DNA of 6,026 nt from Caldisericaceae bacterium (GCA_026987225.1 JALSNB010000391.1:1-6026); one strand, 5' to 3'. Counted from the stretch's first letter, positions 1-5,806 are shown. Notes: generated from the sequence alone by a model not told the origin. Made by a program: numbers and translations.

Positions 1-296
1 GAAATGTCAACCACTACGCCAGGACCTACCCACTCATTTAGAGGCACTTTACCAATCGGCCTCCCGGAACTAAAGAAATGAATTTCACCATCCATATGGG
101 TGCCAACATGATTACTGGACGTAATAATCTGTCCGTTTGCACCTTTTCCCATGTGAGCGCCCGCAATACGCTTAAAATACTGTAATCCTAACGGCATGTA
201 ACTTGGCCACGGCGGTGTATGAATACTCAGCGGCTGAGTTAAATCATACATTTTTGCTGATTCGTTAATCAATTTAATGAATTCTTCATTTGTCAT
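1..296 (-). CDS. Cyclase family protein (kynurenine formamidase-like metal-dependent hydrolase), N-terminal part
   Basis: Only the first 98 residues are present; the gene runs off the left edge. Residues 63-73 read HVGTHMDGEIH, matching the HxGTHxDxxxH metal-binding signature of the cyclase family (Pfam Cyclase; kynurenine formamidase KynB and isatin hydrolase belong here). H63, H67, D69 and H73 are the expected ligands or active-site residues. The family hydrolyses N-formyl, cyclic amide or related bonds in the cytoplasm with a divalent metal; the substrate here is unknown. An opening such as YDLTQPLSIHTPPWP (17-31) is also typical. The ATG at 296 is chosen because AGGAGGG (311-305) lies 8 nt upstream. 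The gene starts 15 nt after the DUF1116 gene and is evidently the last one visible in the same operon, so it probably acts in the same pathway as the FdrA/DUF1116/DUF2877 proteins. Family call is secure, specific activity is not. Confidence 0.88.
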   Translation of the reverse strand, partial: MTNEEFIKLINESAKMYDLTQPLSIHTPPWPSYMPLGLQYFKRIAGAHMGKGANGQIITSSNHVGTHMDGEIHFFSSGRPIGKVPLNEWVGPGVVVDI

Positions 297-311
297 AATA
301 TGTTCCCTCCT

Positions 312-1553
312 CTATGAATATTTTTTTGCAAATGCAATTACTGCCTTTTTAAATACATCCATCGGTGCATCAACAAGTCCCGCACCAACCTGTCCAATGC
401 CTGGTTTCTTATGGGCAATACCTGTATCAATAAACGGTGGAATATTTTTCTCTACGACTTTTCTGATATCAATACCTGTCGGTGTCCCTCTGAAGTTCAA
501 ATAAGGTACTTGATAAACATTATTCTCACCGATCGTGATTTCGTACATTGAAAGAGTTTTGTTAAGTCCGTCCTGCGGAGTACCACCAACAAACTGAACA
601 ATTGCAGGTGCAGCACCTATTGCAAATCCACCGAGTCCTGCTGTTTCCATAATCGAGCTATCTCCTATATCAGGGTTAGCATCCTCTTTTGAGAATCCGG
701 GGAAGTAAAGTGCATTAGGCGGAACTGGAGCAGGTGCAGTAAACCATTCGTCACCGAGTCCTGAAATCTGGATACCGAAATCGGTTCCGTTTCTTGCCAT
801 AGCTACAACCATTGTGCTACCTTCAACATTTCTTGCCGGATCAAGACTTACTTTAGCGGTAGGCATAGAAAGATTCAAGAATGTATGATCGTTTCCGTCA
901 ATAAATTTAAGCACAGCTTCTGTAGTAGCAGCATCGCTTGTCTTTACCATTGCCGGAGCAATCGTTCTGAAGAATAAAGAAGTAGCGCCTTTATTCCTAT
1001 TGTGAAGCTCGTCTCCCATATGCAAAGCCTGAGCGATAATGTTCTTCATATCGATTTTTTTCAAATAACGAACCGCCTTGTCCATTGCAGGATACATTAC
1101 ATTCTCCATCCATTTCAGTCTTTCAATTACGTCAGGAGAATAAGCACCCATCCTTAAAACTTTTCCGAGGCCTTCGTTCATTGTGGCAAAAGCTTTGTTG
1201 CCAAACGCTTCGTTCTCAAGAATATAAACAGGCATAGACGGTGAAACAATGCCTGCCATCGGACCTACGGCTTGATGATGATGGCACGGAGAAAATTCTA
1301 TTTCCCCGGAGGCTGCAAGCTCCTCGGCCTGCTTTTCGTCTTTTGCAAGCCCTTCGTAGATAAGTGCACCGATAACCGCTCCTCTCTGCGGCCCACACAT
1401 TCTATCCCATGTGATTGGAGGGCCTGCGTGCAAAATCATGTTTTTTTTCATTCCGGGAATTACATCAATTGCTTTCCCCAGACCGACAAGCATCGGACGT
1501 GCTTTTAATAATCTGTCCAATGCCTCTTTGTTCGCCTTTTCAATATCTACCAT
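312..1553 (-). CDS. DUF1116 family protein (YlbE/YahG/AllG-like), predicted carbamoyltransferase subunit
   Basis: A 413-residue soluble protein of the DUF1116 family. Recognisable conserved blocks are LHAGPPITWDRMCGPQRG (41-58), FSPCHHHQAVGPMAG (87-101), ALHMGDELHNRNKGATSLF (176-194), MARNGTDFGIQISGLGDEW (252-270) and GDSSIMETAGLGGFA (297-311). In E. coli the relative YlbE, renamed AllG, works with FdrA (AllF) and YlbF (AllH) as oxamate carbamoyltransferase, forming oxamate and carbamoyl phosphate from oxalurate. All three partners are adjacent here, so a carbamoyltransferase role is likely, though the acceptor is not proven. The Cys-His-His-His cluster at 90-93 and H178/H184 could form an active or metal site (inference). 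The ATG at 1553 follows AGGAGGTG (1565-1558). The protein lacks the roughly 58-residue N-terminal segment of long family members such as YahG; the small gene just upstream appears to supply it. It could be called ylbE or allG by family, but the paralogue cannot be settled from sequence alone. Confidence 0.9.
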   Translation of the reverse strand: MVDIEKANKEALDRLLKARPMLVGLGKAIDVIPGMKKNMILHAGPPITWDRMCGPQRGAVIGALIYEGLAKDEKQAEELAASGEIEFSPCHHHQAVGPMAGIVSPSMPVYILENEAFGNKAFATMNEGLGKVLRMGAYSPDVIERLKWMENVMYPAMDKAVRYLKKIDMKNIIAQALHMGDELHNRNKGATSLFFRTIAPAMVKTSDAATTEAVLKFIDGNDHTFLNLSMPTAKVSLDPARNVEGSTMVVAMARNGTDFGIQISGLGDEWFTAPAPVPPNALYFPGFSKEDANPDIGDSSIMETAGLGGFAIGAAPAIVQFVGGTPQDGLNKTLSMYEITIGENNVYQVPYLNFRGTPTGIDIRKVVEKNIPPFIDTGIAHKKPGIGQVGAGLVDAPMDVFKKAVIAFAKKYS

Positions 1554-1574
1554 AACACACCTCCTATAAAATTT

Positions 1575-1751
1575 TTATTTGCCTAATAACTTTTTCAATG
1601 CATCCATAACTTCTTCATCACCACCAGCCGGAGGACGCCAATCCACTTGAATCACTTTTACCCCCACATCATCGAGACTTTCCTTAAATGAGAGAAGTCC
1701 GATATTTATAACTTTTAATTCCTGCTTAAAAAGATCGGATATTTTTCTCAT
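1575..1751 (-). CDS. Small 58-residue 'FdrA domain' protein, apparent detached N-terminus of DUF1116 proteins
   Basis: A short gene filling the space between fdrA and the DUF1116 gene. It encodes 58 residues beginning MRKISDLFKQELKVINIGLL and containing VIQVDWRPPAGGDEE (33-47). The INIGLLSF (15-22) and VDWRPPAGG (36-44) blocks resemble, from memory, the N-terminal segment of long DUF1116 proteins and the small proteins often annotated 'fdrA domain protein' in such clusters. It is evidently translated: GGGAGGTG (1763-1756) precedes the ATG, and the start overlaps the fdrA stop by 4 bp (ATGA, 1748-1751), the usual sign of translational coupling. It ends 21 nt before the next ATG. No signal peptide or membrane segment is visible. 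A structural subunit of the FdrA/DUF1116/DUF2877 complex is the most likely role (inference). No catalytic motif is evident, so no reaction is assigned. Confidence 0.82.
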   Translation of the reverse strand: MRKISDLFKQELKVINIGLLSFKESLDDVGVKVIQVDWRPPAGGDEEVMDALKKLLGK

Positions 1752-3325
1752 CTTGCACCTCCCAAATTTTTAACGATATAAGATGCAAGCTTTGCTGCCG
1801 CAGCGTTTGATGGCATAACAATCGCACCTGCATCTTCAAGTTGTTTTTTAACTTTCTTTCTATCCTGAGGATCTTTGTCAGTTCCAGTTATAGAGCAAAC
1901 AAACGTGATATTTCTGCCATCTTTTTTCGCGATTTCCCGCGCTTCTTTAATAGCAGGCGCAAGTTCGTCTCCAGGTGTCATATTGGAGCCGTAACCAAGA
2001 ACTACATCCAAGAGAATCACAGCAACGGAAGGGTCTTTTGCTTCTTCGAGAATTTTTTTGTTTCTCAATGTAAAATCGATCATCGGATGAGGCCTACCGA
2101 CCGTAAACTCATCTTCCCCTAAATCTACGAACGTATTTTCCTGACTAATCCATGAGTCCTTCAATTTAAATTCTGGATTCAGGGGGGCATTTCCGTAAAC
2201 TTCTCCGATAATTTTCCTGGAAAGGAGCATTGCCTCGTCGCATAAAGTTCCACCTGTATACAAACCCCTTACGAATTTCTGACCGTCTTTTTTATTTTTA
2301 CTTTCTCTATCAGCGATTTCGAGAATTTCTTTTTCTCTTTCCTCTAATAATTTTTTAAAATCATCCAGAGACTTCCCCTTAGCAAGTGATGCTGCAATCA
2401 AACCTGCTTCTTCAAGCGTACTGGCAGGAATTGCGCCGGCACTCTTAACAACATCAGGATCTCCTCCAAGGAATATCCCAACGACAGGTTTCTTAATTTC
2501 CGATTTTATAAGATTTGCAACTTTCTCAAGAACTTCAGGATGCGGAGGTTTGGATACAAGAACTATATAATTTGTTTCAGGATCCTCTTCCAATGCTTTC
2601 ATGCCCTCTATAAACATGATTCCACCAACATCCTTTTTAACATCTCTTCCACCCGTGCCTATCGCCTGGGAAATTCCAGCTCCTTCATTAGTAATAACCG
2701 AGCTGACTTCTTGAAGCCCTGTTCCTGATGCAGCAACAATACCAATTTTTCCTCTGTTTACAACATTGGCAAAACAGAGAGGAGCACCGTTTATTATGGC
2801 AGTTCCGCAATCAGGGCCCATAACCAATAACCCATTATCTCTTGCATACTTTTTAAGTTCAATTTCTTTTTCCAAGGGCACATTATCCGAAAAAAGCATA
2901 ACATGCAATCCGTGTTCGAGAGCTTTCATTGCCTCATCACCTGCATATTTTCCGGCAACTGAGATAATTACCATGTTCGCATCGGGCATAAATTCAAGTG
3001 CACCTTCCAAACTCTTCGGCATATACTCGCCAGCTTCCTGCGTTTTTGCCCTTTTTGCCTTAAGCATTTCGTCAATTTTAGCAAAAGCCTCTTCAGCCGT
3101 TCTTTCATCTTTAGCCTTCACAGCAATAAGTAGATCGGAATCCGTAGCATCCTTAAACATATCTAATAACATACCGGAAGTTTCAAGTATAGATTTATTC
3201 TGTCCCGTACCCATTACTACGGCCGCATCTTCAACACCATCAAGTTTTGTTGCATCTCTTGCAACAAGCATTAACGTTACGGAATCATAGTATTCACCCT
3301 TTTTTATAATTCCTTTTACAACCAT
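1748..3325 (-). CDS. fdrA: FdrA family protein (AllF-like), acyl-CoA synthetase-related carbamoyltransferase subunit
   Basis: A 525-residue protein related to the alpha subunit of succinyl-CoA synthetase; E. coli FdrA is slightly longer (about 555). An N-terminal alpha/beta region (about 1-95) is followed by a Rossmann-like CoA-binding-type domain (about 113-190) and ligase-type domains. Marker motifs are MGPDCGTAI (169-177), ASGTGLQEV (199-207), GTGGRD (223-228), GRPHPMID (410-417) and LDVVLGYGSN (439-448). H413 lies in the conserved RPHPMID block and is a candidate catalytic residue (inference). FdrA was first named in E. coli for suppressing FtsH mutants; with AllG and AllH it was later reported to form oxamate carbamoyltransferase. 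Despite the fold, a CoA ligase reaction should not be assumed. The start at 3325 has an excellent AAGGAGGT (3338-3331) and overlaps the end of the DUF2877 gene by 10 bp; its stop overlaps the next gene by 4 bp. This indicates coupled translation and a protein complex. Confidence 0.93.
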   Translation of the reverse strand: MVVKGIIKKGEYYDSVTLMLVARDATKLDGVEDAAVVMGTGQNKSILETSGMLLDMFKDATDSDLLIAVKAKDERTAEEAFAKIDEMLKAKRAKTQEAGEYMPKSLEGALEFMPDANMVIISVAGKYAGDEAMKALEHGLHVMLFSDNVPLEKEIELKKYARDNGLLVMGPDCGTAIINGAPLCFANVVNRGKIGIVAASGTGLQEVSSVITNEGAGISQAIGTGGRDVKKDVGGIMFIEGMKALEEDPETNYIVLVSKPPHPEVLEKVANLIKSEIKKPVVGIFLGGDPDVVKSAGAIPASTLEEAGLIAASLAKGKSLDDFKKLLEEREKEILEIADRESKNKKDGQKFVRGLYTGGTLCDEAMLLSRKIIGEVYGNAPLNPEFKLKDSWISQENTFVDLGEDEFTVGRPHPMIDFTLRNKKILEEAKDPSVAVILLDVVLGYGSNMTPGDELAPAIKEAREIAKKDGRNITFVCSITGTDKDPQDRKKVKKQLEDAGAIVMPSNAAAAKLASYIVKNLGGAR

Positions 3326-4179
3326 TTAATACCTCCTTCAAATAATTTTCTACTCATCAAGACAAAGCCGGCTCCTATATCGGAACCCGAAGTTTCACCA
3401 ATATTCAAAAGTTTTTCCGTGGAATTTATTATTTTGCCTTTATCATTAAGAGCCACTGCTTCGATAAGCTCTTTTACTCTTTGATAGAACATACCCTTAA
3501 CCGCATAACGGAGAAAAGTGTTGGAAATAAGATTGCTTGTTTCTGCAGCGGAATAAATCTTATTCCGCAATAGATAAGTGTTTACTTTGGTTATAAATTC
3601 ATAGACTACAAGAGCGGAAACAAACCCATCAATAAGATCGTCTCCCTGGGGAGTCAATCCGAAGCCAAGGCCCTTCAACTTACTGATAGCAGATAAATCT
3701 CCTTCTAAAAATCTATCAACGCTATTTCTAATGCTTATACGTAAATTCTTTTCAAATGGCGTTATAAAAAAGTTCTTTCTTCTATCATCCAAAAGAAACG
3801 CAGCGCTTAAAGGGGGAGCATTTTTAATCAGTAAACGCTCAAAAAAGTTTAATCCGGTTAAAAAATCAGAAATCCTTACGTCGTGTAGGGATAAAAGTGG
3901 ATTATAAACTTTAGCGGTATTTCTTAAAAGTACTTCTCCGTTGATCATAAAATAGGACTCATTCCATTTTACAACGTTTATAAAGCTCACGTCTTGCGCA
4001 TTTAAAACGATATTGTTCGGACCTCCACCAACCTTATTTGTAACAATAGAAACAAGATTATTACCATCTAAAATTAAATTCACAGCGTTACTAAATTTGG
4101 AGTGGAAAGAAACAGAACCGCTCTCCACCGAAACATCAGGACCTACTGAAACAAGCTTTAATCTCGTTCTCGTTTGCAA
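3316..4179 (-). CDS. DUF2877 family protein (YlbF/AllH-like), predicted carbamoyltransferase subunit
   Basis: A 287-residue soluble protein, near the roughly 270 residues of E. coli YlbF. The family signature is GFGLTPQGDDLIDGF (172-186), matching the GxGLTPxGDDxLxGF core of DUF2877, with a second block GETSGSDIGAGF (261-272). The N-terminal half (1-120) is poorly conserved and may be a substrate or subunit-contact domain (inference). In E. coli AllH is the third component of oxamate carbamoyltransferase with AllF and AllG, both encoded next door here. The start is the TTG at 4179: an in-frame TGA lies two codons upstream (4185-4183), a GGGGG Shine-Dalgarno-like tract sits at 4191-4187, and the next in-frame Met is at residue 78, deep in the protein. 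The gene follows an intrinsic terminator by 17 nt, so its expression may be limited or regulated. Its 3' end overlaps fdrA by 10 bp. Confidence 0.87.
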   Translation of the reverse strand: MQTRTRLKLVSVGPDVSVESGSVSFHSKFSNAVNLILDGNNLVSIVTNKVGGGPNNIVLNAQDVSFINVVKWNESYFMINGEVLLRNTAKVYNPLLSLHDVRISDFLTGLNFFERLLIKNAPPLSAAFLLDDRRKNFFITPFEKNLRISIRNSVDRFLEGDLSAISKLKGLGFGLTPQGDDLIDGFVSALVVYEFITKVNTYLLRNKIYSAAETSNLISNTFLRYAVKGMFYQRVKELIEAVALNDKGKIINSTEKLLNIGETSGSDIGAGFVLMSRKLFEGGIKWL

Positions 4180-4186
4180 TATTCAA

Positions 4187-4191
4187 CCCCC
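4187..4191 (-). promoter_or_regulatory. Ribosome binding site deciding the TTG start of the DUF2877 gene
   Basis: On the minus strand GTGGGGG stands 7 nt before the TTG at 4179. GGGGG can pair with the CCUCC of 16S rRNA through one G-U wobble. It is weaker than the AGGAGG sites of the other operon genes and, with the TTG start, suggests lower initiation at the first gene after the terminator. No other usable start lies between the in-frame TGA and residue 78. Confidence 0.6.
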
Positions 4192-4196
4192 ACGCT

Positions 4197-4234
4197 AAAA
4201 AATAAAGCACCCTTAGGCTCTAACCTAAGGGTGC
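4197..4234 (-). terminator. Rho-independent terminator between the GNAT-like gene and the DUF2877 gene
   Basis: A perfect 11-bp stem, GCACCCTTAGG (4234-4224) pairing with CCTAAGGGTGC (4217-4207), closes a 6-nt loop. It is followed on the minus strand by TTTATTTTTT (4206-4197). The U tract is on the minus-strand exit side only; the other side reads AATTCAATAA, so termination should be directional. It lies 17 nt downstream of the GNAT-like stop codon and its U tract ends 17 nt before the DUF2877 start. Either it separates two units, with the downstream unit starting at a promoter overlapping the GNAT-like 3' end, or it is partly read through. Confidence 0.88.
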
Positions 4235-4250
4235 AATTCAATAATTAAAA

Positions 4251-4280
4251 ATTATACTTCTGGATTTTCCGGAATTTTAA
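4251..4280 (-). promoter_or_regulatory. Candidate promoter overlapping the GNAT-like stop codon
   Basis: A perfect TATAAT (4256-4251, minus strand) overlaps the TAA stop of the GNAT-like gene. The best -35 match is TTAAAA (4280-4275, four of six to TTGACA) at an 18-bp spacer, which is weak. A transcript from here would begin near 4244, so the terminator hairpin would sit in its first 50 nt. The region is AT-rich and the TATAAT could be chance. Confidence 0.35.
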
Positions 4281-4977
4281 AGCTTTCTGCTTGTTTTAAA
4301 AGATCTTCCGGAACTGGTGCTTTAAGAGTAGTGCCAAGATAATCCTCAAGATACTTCTTAATTGAAGCATCCCAATACTCTTTTGTTATATAGAATACCT
4401 TTGCACCACCAAGTTCGTGCTGGTATTCCGGCCACGGGTACGATGGCTGAGCCATACCGATACCCCATCTCTTAAAGCCGTTGTAGCTCTCATAAGTTGC
4501 CCAAAATTCTTTCTGCCCGAGAATCTCAAACGTATAATAGGTCTTGGCGTAATACATCGCAGCTCCCGCTCTAAGGCCTCTCTTGAATGCCATAGTATGA
4601 AGGCTGATATTAATATCTTTATTCATAAGCCTTCCGTTGCCAAGAGCAGCAAGTTCACCATCGATAATTCCTACCAGAAGGTAGGGATCCTTAAGCCTAT
4701 TTCTGTACCAACCCAAAATTTCGGCATAAACACGTGCTCCGACAATGTCATAAAAATCATGGTCAACATCAAGGAACTTTTTGATGAACGGAAGTAATGC
4801 CGGTGCTTCCTCTTTTGTCATTTGCCTGATGACCATTTTCTTTCCGCCCCTCAATTCGATGTACATAGGAGTCCATGGTTTTAAAGCCATTGGCGGAGGA
4901 CTTAATAACGGCTCAAGCTCCTCAACCTTAAATACTACCTCGTTCTGTGATACTTTTTCTGGTGGCTGCTTTTTCAT
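4252..4977 (-). CDS. Predicted GNAT-type acyltransferase
   Basis: A 241-residue soluble protein whose middle (about 48-180) looks like a GCN5-related N-acetyltransferase fold. An opening VIRQMTKEEAPALLPFIKKF (49-68) is typical of beta1-alpha1. LLVGIIDGELAALGNGRLM (100-118) matches the 'V-a-x-d-G-x-l-v-G' beta2-beta3 hairpin. ISLHTMAFKRGLRAGAAMYY (124-143) resembles beta4 and the acetyl-CoA loop, though not an exact Q/RxxGxG/A. WATYESYNGFKRWGIG (159-174) resembles the late 'N-x-x-a-x-x-l-y-x-k-x-G-F' region. Residues 1-47 are an extra N-terminal segment with a PPP run, and 195-241 form a charged C-terminal tail. The ATG at 4977 follows AGGGGAGGT (4990-4982) and a near-consensus promoter. It shares strand with the FdrA operon but is separated by a terminator, so a role in the same pathway is only suggested. 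Substrate unknown; other folds remain possible. Confidence 0.62.
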   Translation of the reverse strand: MKKQPPEKVSQNEVVFKVEELEPLLSPPPMALKPWTPMYIELRGGKKMVIRQMTKEEAPALLPFIKKFLDVDHDFYDIVGARVYAEILGWYRNRLKDPYLLVGIIDGELAALGNGRLMNKDINISLHTMAFKRGLRAGAAMYYAKTYYTFEILGQKEFWATYESYNGFKRWGIGMAQPSYPWPEYQHELGGAKVFYITKEYWDASIKKYLEDYLGTTLKAPVPEDLLKQAESFKIPENPEV

Positions 4978-5006
4978 AACTACCTCCCCTTTCTTTAGTT
5001 TTTCTT

Positions 5007-5034
5007 ATTCTAACAAATACGTAGTTCATGTCAA
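5007..5034 (-). promoter_or_regulatory. Sigma70/SigA-type promoter for the leftward gene cluster
   Basis: On the minus strand a perfect TTGACA (5034-5029) is followed after 16 bp by TAGAAT (5012-5007, five of six). A TG one base before it gives an extended -10 (TGTTAGAAT). Transcription should start near 5000, leaving a leader of about 22 nt that holds the AGGGGAGGT site of the GNAT-like gene. This is the strongest promoter in the window. Confidence 0.82.
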
Positions 5035-5037
5035 GGG

Positions 5038-5065
5038 TTGCAGTATATATTTTTTCGCATATAAT
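5038..5065 (+). promoter_or_regulatory. Sigma70/SigA-type promoter for the SDR-like gene and plsY
   Basis: TTGCAG (5038-5043) and a perfect TATAAT (5060-5065) are spaced by 16 bp, placing the start near 5072 and giving a leader of about 15 nt with the GGAGG site at its centre. Its -35 lies only 3 bp from the -35 of the leftward promoter, so the two promoters are back to back and may compete for polymerase or share a regulator (inference). Confidence 0.65.
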
Positions 5066-5076
5066 CAAAGATGATT

Positions 5077-5081
5077 GGAGG
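5077..5081 (+). promoter_or_regulatory. Ribosome binding site deciding the GTG start of the SDR-like gene
   Basis: GGAGG (5077-5081) is followed after 5 nt by GTG at 5087, a normal spacing. A TTG at 5075 and a GTG at 5081 are in frame but overlap this site and cannot be served by it. The 5087 start also places the first beta strand of the Rossmann-like fold near residue 11, as usual for the family. Confidence 0.72.
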
Positions 5082-5086
5082 TGAAA

Positions 5087-5797
5087 GTGAAAAACAATTT
5101 TGACATTAGTAATAAGAAAGTAGCAATAATAGGTTGTAAGAACTGGGCTTCTTCTGTTATTGAGCGGTTTAAAGAAAAAACAAGCGTTATTACAATAGGT
5201 GAAGATAAACAATGCGATTTTACTGTGAATGTTACCAAAGATGATGATTGGTATAAACTTAAAGATAAAATTGAAGAAGAAAAAATAAAGTTTGACGGAC
5301 TGGTAACTATTGGAAAAGTTTCGGAAATAGACGGCCTTATAACAATGCCTGCTGATAAATGGATAAAAATTGTTTCAGAAAATCTTAGAATAATTTATCA
5401 AAGCGTCGATACTTTATCGGATTTTATAAATAGCAACGGAAGCATAGTTAACATACTCGAAATAGGTTCAATGGAAGGTCTTGGAGGTGGAAGCAAATAC
5501 GAATCGTTTGAAAAAGAATCCAGGGTATTATTAAGAGGATTTGCCAATTCGCTGGCAGTAAAAAAAGTTCGGATTAATGCCTTAAGAATTGGTTTTGTCG
5601 AAACCGAAAAACAAGAGGGTGCAAACAAAAAATTAAGAGAGATATTCAAAAAAACAGCGGAGAAAAATATCCCTTTGAAAACAGTAGGATCGCTCGATGA
5701 CATAACAAGTACTATTATTTATCTCATATCCGATGCGTCAAAACTTATAACTGGAGAAGAAATTCATATTGACGGGGGAGCCCACATTGAAACATAG
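5087..5797 (+). CDS. Short-chain dehydrogenase/reductase-like protein with degenerate catalytic motifs
   Basis: A 236-residue protein of the usual SDR length (about 250). The C-terminal half is clearly SDR: GSIVNILEIGSMEGLGGG (118-135), NSLAVKKVRINALRIGFVET (154-173), and the hallmark ending LKTVGSLDDITSTIIYLISD (197-216) with ITGEEIHIDGGAHIE (221-235). N99 in SENL matches the conserved Asn of helix 4. The front half is divergent: the cofactor loop TGxxxGIG reads IGCKNWASS (15-23), keeping one glycine, and no NAG motif follows the fourth strand (LVTIGK, 72-77). S128 may be the catalytic Ser, but the YxxxK motif is absent: aligned on the SLA that follows, the Tyr site falls on F141 or E142 and the Lys site on S145 or R146. 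Classical NAD(P)-dependent oxidoreduction is therefore doubtful; a pseudoenzyme, binding or regulatory role, or an enoyl-reductase-like variant is possible. The gene is 9 nt upstream of plsY on the same strand, so the two are probably co-transcribed. Confidence 0.82.
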   Translation: MKNNFDISNKKVAIIGCKNWASSVIERFKEKTSVITIGEDKQCDFTVNVTKDDDWYKLKDKIEEEKIKFDGLVTIGKVSEIDGLITMPADKWIKIVSENLRIIYQSVDTLSDFINSNGSIVNILEIGSMEGLGGGSKYESFEKESRVLLRGFANSLAVKKVRINALRIGFVETEKQEGANKKLREIFKKTAEKNIPLKTVGSLDDITSTIIYLISDASKLITGEEIHIDGGAHIET

Positions 5798-5806
5798 GAA
5801 GGAAAA

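Noticed and set aside
277..504. Plus-strand open frame across the junction of the DUF1116 and cyclase genes
   Set aside because: It would cover the ribosome binding site and ends of two conserved minus-strand genes and has no family resemblance.
2766..3290. Open frame of 174 codons on the plus strand inside fdrA
   Set aside because: It lies antisense to a well-conserved gene, is rich in Ser/Ala/Ile in the way expected from the reverse frame, and has no convincing ribosome binding site or recognisable domain.
1748..3325. FdrA as a true succinyl-CoA synthetase alpha subunit
   Set aside because: Length, the GRPHPMID and GPDCGTAI blocks and the DUF1116/DUF2877 neighbours fit FdrA; no ATP-grasp beta subunit gene is adjacent.
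4207..4234. The inverted repeat as a transposon end, attachment site or repeat element
   Set aside because: There is one copy only in the window, with a U tract on one side and standard terminator geometry.
4417..4797. Open frame of 126 codons on the plus strand antisense to the GNAT-like gene
   Set aside because: No ribosome binding site and no recognisable motif; explained by the codon pattern of the gene on the other strand.
4928..5212. Open frame of 94 codons on the minus strand spanning the divergent promoter region
   Set aside because: It covers two promoters and the start of the SDR-like gene, reads into the GNAT-like gene in another frame and resembles no family.
5398..5703. Open frame of 101 codons on the minus strand inside the SDR-like gene
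   Set aside because: Shadow of the conserved C-terminal SDR coding sequence, with no initiation signal.
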